Of a DNA stretch of 64,000 nucleotides, positions 61,491 through 64,000 are shown piece by piece. Numbering within the stretch: position 1 is the stretch's first letter; every line of letters begins with the position of its first letter. The stretch spans positions 1 through 64,000 of the forward strand of contig JAFWIE010000072.1 of NCBI GenBank assembly GCA_017533825.1, given 5' to 3'. The stretch is from Atopobiaceae bacterium. Its GTDB lineage: Bacteria > Actinomycetota > Coriobacteriia > Coriobacteriales > Atopobiaceae. The notes under the pieces are model-generated. The model saw only the letters and a program-made list of their open reading frames with translations, did not search any database and was not told the origin of the DNA. The position numbers were made by a program, and so were the translations under genes.

Positions 61491-62011
61491 GACTGCCCCT
61501 CTTCCGCGATTTCGTCGACGTTGAGCTTGAGTTGGTCGACGAACGTCTCGAACGTCTGGAATGACGGACCGAACCAATCCCTGTACCGCTCGTACTTGTG
61601 CCTGAACGTGTTGAGCTCGCGCAGCGCATCGTTGAGAACGACGCCACGAGAGGTGGAATCCTTGGTGATGTATTCGTACCCACGATAGATGTGCTTGTCC
61701 CCGCTGTCGTTCGTGTGAACGCAGAAGTACGCCTTCTTGGGCTCCTCGGGCTTCTTGTCATCTTCGACGACTGTCACCTGCAAGCATCGAATCACGTGAG
61801 CCGACTGGTTGACGCGATATTTCTCCGCCGCAATCGCGTCGTCCCACTCGAAGTAGTCGTGCATCGGCGCGTCCTCCGGCCTGCATTCGTCGAGAAGGTT
61901 CTCGGGAGAGAGCCTGTCCTCGCTCTCGAGCATCGCGCAGATTTCACCAGCCACCTGCGGGTCTGCCTTGATGCACGAATGTGGTCTGAAACTGTATATT
62001 TGCCTGCCCAT
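61487..62011 (-). CDS. hypothetical acidic protein, 174 aa
   Basis: MGRQIYSFRPHSCIKADPQV... starts behind GGAAGGACATGGTT. It is acidic with an alpha/beta pattern (VVEDDKKPEEPKKAYFCVHT). Unknown function. Confidence 0.65.
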   Translation of the reverse strand: MGRQIYSFRPHSCIKADPQVAGEICAMLESEDRLSPENLLDECRPEDAPMHDYFEWDDAIAAEKYRVNQSAHVIRCLQVTVVEDDKKPEEPKKAYFCVHTNDSGDKHIYRGYEYITKDSTSRGVVLNDALRELNTFRHKYERYRDWFGPSFQTFETFVDQLKLNVDEIAEEGQS

Positions 62012-62032
62012 AACCATGTCCTTCCAACAATA

Positions 62033-62061
62033 AAGGCGAACCGTCGATGACGATTCGCCTT
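62033..62061 (-). terminator. intrinsic terminator between repeat array and operon
   Basis: AAGGCGAATCGTC and GACGGTTCGCCTT form a 13-bp stem (one G-T) followed on the minus strand by TATTG. It stops transcription coming from the repeat array. Confidence 0.65.
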
Positions 62062-62089
62062 GCGCCTACATAGGCCAAGTCATTTCAGT

Positions 62090-62885
62090 GCGCTACCTAG
62101 AAATGCCTGCCAAACCAGACCCCGCAGAGCCGCGCCTAGCCATGCCGCGCCTAGCCCAGCCAAGCCTGCCAAACCTGCCATGCCCTGCCTCGCCCCGCCT
62201 TGCCACGCCCTGCCTAGCCCAGCCGCACCTGCCAAACCTTTCCGCGCCTCGCCTCGCCGGGCCGTGCCCAACCATGCCCTGCCTCGCCTGCCATACCAAA
62301 CCAGACCAAGCCCCGCCTAGCCCTGCCGTGCCAAGCCATGCCTAACCTGCCAAGCCCTGCCCCGCCTCGCCGTGCCCTGCCCCGCCACGCCAAGCCAGGC
62401 CCTGCCTGCCAAACGCTTCCAAGCCCAACATCGCCTATCCACGCCGGACCCTGCCAAGACTCGCCAGCCACGCCTGAACTTGCCATAGCCAACCAAGACT
62501 AACCGTGCCTGCCAAGCCTCACCTAGCCTCACCTAGCCATGCCTCGCCTCGACCCGCCACGCCTGCCAAACCTAGCCTCGCCAAACCGGGCCTGACCCTG
62601 CCCAGTCCCGCCCCGCCATGCCTGCCAAACCTTACCACGCCAAACCGGACCTCGCCGAACCCAGCCGATCCCCGCCAGGCCCGACCGTGCCGCGCCTCGC
62701 CGCGCCGTACCTGCCAAACCTTGCCGTGCCCCACCTCTCCATGCCGAGCCCTGCCCTGCCTGCCAAACCTTGCCAATCCGTGCCTAGCCATGCCCGGCCC
62801 TGCCAAGCCTGCCAAGCCTTACCATGCCAAGCCGTGCCTAGCCCAGCCGTGCCGTGCCACGCCTGCCAAACCATGCCCAACTAGC
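62090..62885. repeat. degenerate pentanucleotide array (GCCNN)n, copy A
   Basis: About 790 bases follow a 5-bp period in which GCC is nearly invariant and the next two bases vary. The phrase CCTGCCAAACC recurs every 50-60 bases, giving a second-order period. Strand bias is extreme: G is rare outside GCC. Open frames here exist only because of the composition. The array lies between a terminator and the gene at 62898. Confidence 0.9.
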
Positions 62886-62897
62886 GTCACTCAGACG

Positions 62898-63602
62898 CTA
62901 CTCGATCGTCATGACCTGCTTGCCGAGCTCGAACATGCCGAACTGTCCGTTCTTCTCGGGACGCCACTCACCTATGCCGGTGACGAAGCCGCCGTAGGGA
63001 ATCATGTTGAGCAGTTGCTCGAACGTGTACTTGCTGCTCTTGAGGTACTTGAATCGCAGGGGAATCTCCCATTGCTCGAACTCGGCGCGATACCGCACGT
63101 CAGCCGACTTCGACATTCCTCCGACCCTCACCATGTCCTCACGCATGCGAGGAGGGTTGGGACTGACGATCTCGGCGATGTCTATCGTGGAGCTCGACGT
63201 GGCGCCCTCGATGAAGAACGTGCCACGGAGCTCGGACATCTTCACGTCGAGACCAGCGCGATACGCGCCGCTGATGATTGCCGCCTTGATGCCATTGCAC
63301 GGGAAGCCGAACTTCGCGCCGTCCTCGATGGCGTGGTTCATCTTGTCCATCGCTTCCTCGTTGTCCTTGCCATTCTCGGGCTTCTGAGTGAGCCAGTACA
63401 GGGAGTTCATGAAGTCGTTCACGGGAATCTTTATCTCGTGCTTCGCGCCCTTCTTCGTCCCCGTCTGCTTGTCGAGGATCATCTGCCTCGCCTTGTCGTC
63501 CCAAGAGTGAACGACGAGCGGCGTGGTGCCGACGATGGTGATTTCGGCGATTCCGAACTCAGGAGCCTTGATATCGATTGCAGAAGCCTTTGCCGTAGCC
63601 AT
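62898..63602 (-). CDS. conserved phage protein of unknown function, 234 aa
   Basis: IKAPEFGIAEITIVGTTPLV, WDDKARQMILDKQTG, GFPCNGIKAAIISGAYRAGL and TGIGEWRPEKNGQFGMFEL are a pattern I have seen in many phage genomes near replication genes, always annotated hypothetical. The protein is soluble and beta-rich. It is flanked by the two GCCNN arrays and has its own leader and promoter. Confidence 0.7.
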   Translation of the reverse strand: MATAKASAIDIKAPEFGIAEITIVGTTPLVVHSWDDKARQMILDKQTGTKKGAKHEIKIPVNDFMNSLYWLTQKPENGKDNEEAMDKMNHAIEDGAKFGFPCNGIKAAIISGAYRAGLDVKMSELRGTFFIEGATSSSTIDIAEIVSPNPPRMREDMVRVGGMSKSADVRYRAEFEQWEIPLRFKYLKSSKYTFEQLLNMIPYGGFVTGIGEWRPEKNGQFGMFELGKQVMTIE

Positions 63603-63693
63603 TGTGCTACCTCCTAGTTTTGCGTGCCGTCACGGCACTTTTGAATGGATTCATGTATACTAGGAGACGATTCTCCGCGAAGGAATCATCTCC
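63603..63693 (-). promoter_or_regulatory. leader and inverted repeat upstream of the 234-aa gene
   Basis: From 5' to 3' on the minus strand come an 11-bp inverted repeat GGAGATGATTC/GAATCGTCTCC (63663-63693), a -10-like TATACA (63654-63659), a hairpin GTGCCG-TGA-CGGCAC, and the Shine-Dalgarno TAGGAGGTAGCACA. The inverted repeat is in the right place for an operator. Confidence 0.5.
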
Positions 63694-63837
63694 ATGCTCG
63701 CATGCGTCCCACCGCATGTGAGCACTTTTTTTACCCTTGGATTTCCCAATTGGACGTTGGTAGATTGCCGAAGTAGTCGTTCGTGTCAATGGTGGGCCTC
63801 TTGAGGATGCCGTCATGATTACCTCCTTGCTAGGTCA
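63694..63837. other. non-coding stretch
   Basis: I see no supported gene in these 144 bases. A 69-aa minus-strand frame crosses it but has a promoter-like element and an inverted repeat inside, so it is probably not translated. Confidence 0.4.
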
Positions 63838-64000
63838 TACCTGCCAAACCCTGCCGAGCCGAGCCTTGCCCTGCCTGACCGAGCCCCGCCAAGCCCTGCC
63901 TGCCTTGCCATGCCGGGCCAAGCCTAGCCTTGCCGGGCCAAGCCTAGCCTCTCCCGGCCGCGCCTTGCCATGCCATGCCTGCCATGCCTCGCTCCGCATA
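63838..64000. repeat. degenerate pentanucleotide array (GCCNN)n, copy B (cut by window end)
   Basis: Same GCCNN periodicity and CCTGCCAAACC opening as copy A, continuing to the window edge. Confidence 0.85.

Noticed and set aside
62090..62885. CRISPR array
   Set aside because: No fixed repeat and spacer lengths; the pattern is a 5-bp degenerate period.
62060..63617. Long Pro/Ala/Leu-rich open frames on both strands across the repeat arrays
   Set aside because: The 5-bp GCCNN period avoids stop codons in all frames; the frames have no ribosome sites and follow the repeat, so they are compositional artefacts.
63607..63816. 69-aa minus-strand protein upstream of the 234-aa gene
   Set aside because: It spans a promoter-like element and an inverted repeat and lacks a ribosome site.

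Overview
This window looks like the early and replication half of a large, probably virulent, double-stranded DNA phage with about 55-60 % GC. About 130 densely packed small genes, four tRNA genes and a complete phage-style replication and recombination set are present. No terminase, portal, capsid, tail, lysis or integrase gene was found. Start codons are ATG, GTG or TTG behind purine-rich Shine-Dalgarno sequences, and neighbouring genes often overlap by 4 bases. The host cannot be named from the sequence. A formate/nitrite channel gene suggests an anaerobic, gut-type bacterium, but that is inference.

Layout. From 1 to 13.9 kb, plus-strand genes encode some 45 small, mostly acidic proteins of unknown function. 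They follow the C-terminal end of a Pro-Lys-Ser-Thr repeat protein and a small HTH regulator. Many of these genes are separated by near-identical GC hairpins with a TTCG or TGC/TAC loop. A bidirectional terminator near 13.88 kb closes the block. Everything from 13.9 to 63.6 kb is on the minus strand. 13.9-14.5 kb holds two Y RNA genes flanking a miniature IS200/IS605-type element. 16.7-17.0 kb holds tRNA genes for Gln, Trp, CAT and Asn. 18-24 kb encodes a sigma-region-4-like protein, an Acb2-like cyclic-oligonucleotide sponge, a formate/nitrite transporter, DnaB helicase and a DRB0094-type RNA ligase. 24.6-28.0 kb encodes a Ro60 (TROVE-vWA) protein, a Y RNA with a permuted tRNA-like module, an IscB element with its omega RNA, and a short Y RNA. 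28.4-30.8 kb is a ThyX-like gene split by a complete IS605-type element (tnpA and tnpB).

30.8-44.7 kb is a run of small overlapping genes. It includes a tandem family sharing an ENAKLREL coiled-coil module, many Cys-rich mini-proteins, a MazG-like protein, a methyltransferase-like protein, a PAPS-reductase-like protein, and a scar that joins a dUTPase start to the end of a C5 methyltransferase. 45-63.6 kb holds the sliding clamp DnaN, a DNA methyltransferase, a J-domain / vWA / adenylosuccinate-synthetase-like triad, a second PAPS-reductase-like protein, two cytosine-methyltransferase-like proteins, an HNH protein, a DnaC-like loader, a replication initiator, SSB, a RecT/Bet annealase with its DUF1351 neighbour, and a resolvase-like nuclease. 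Two degenerate pentanucleotide (GCCNN) arrays flank the last gene.

The most notable system is an RNA-handling module: Ro60 with four candidate Y RNAs, plus an RNA ligase of the Deinococcus DraRnl family. Three of the Y RNAs carry tRNA-like modules and one lacks it. Ro60 proteins with Y RNAs tether RNases and bind damaged or structured RNA. I infer that this phage manages or repairs RNA during infection. IS200/IS605-type elements sit beside these Y RNA genes in two places.
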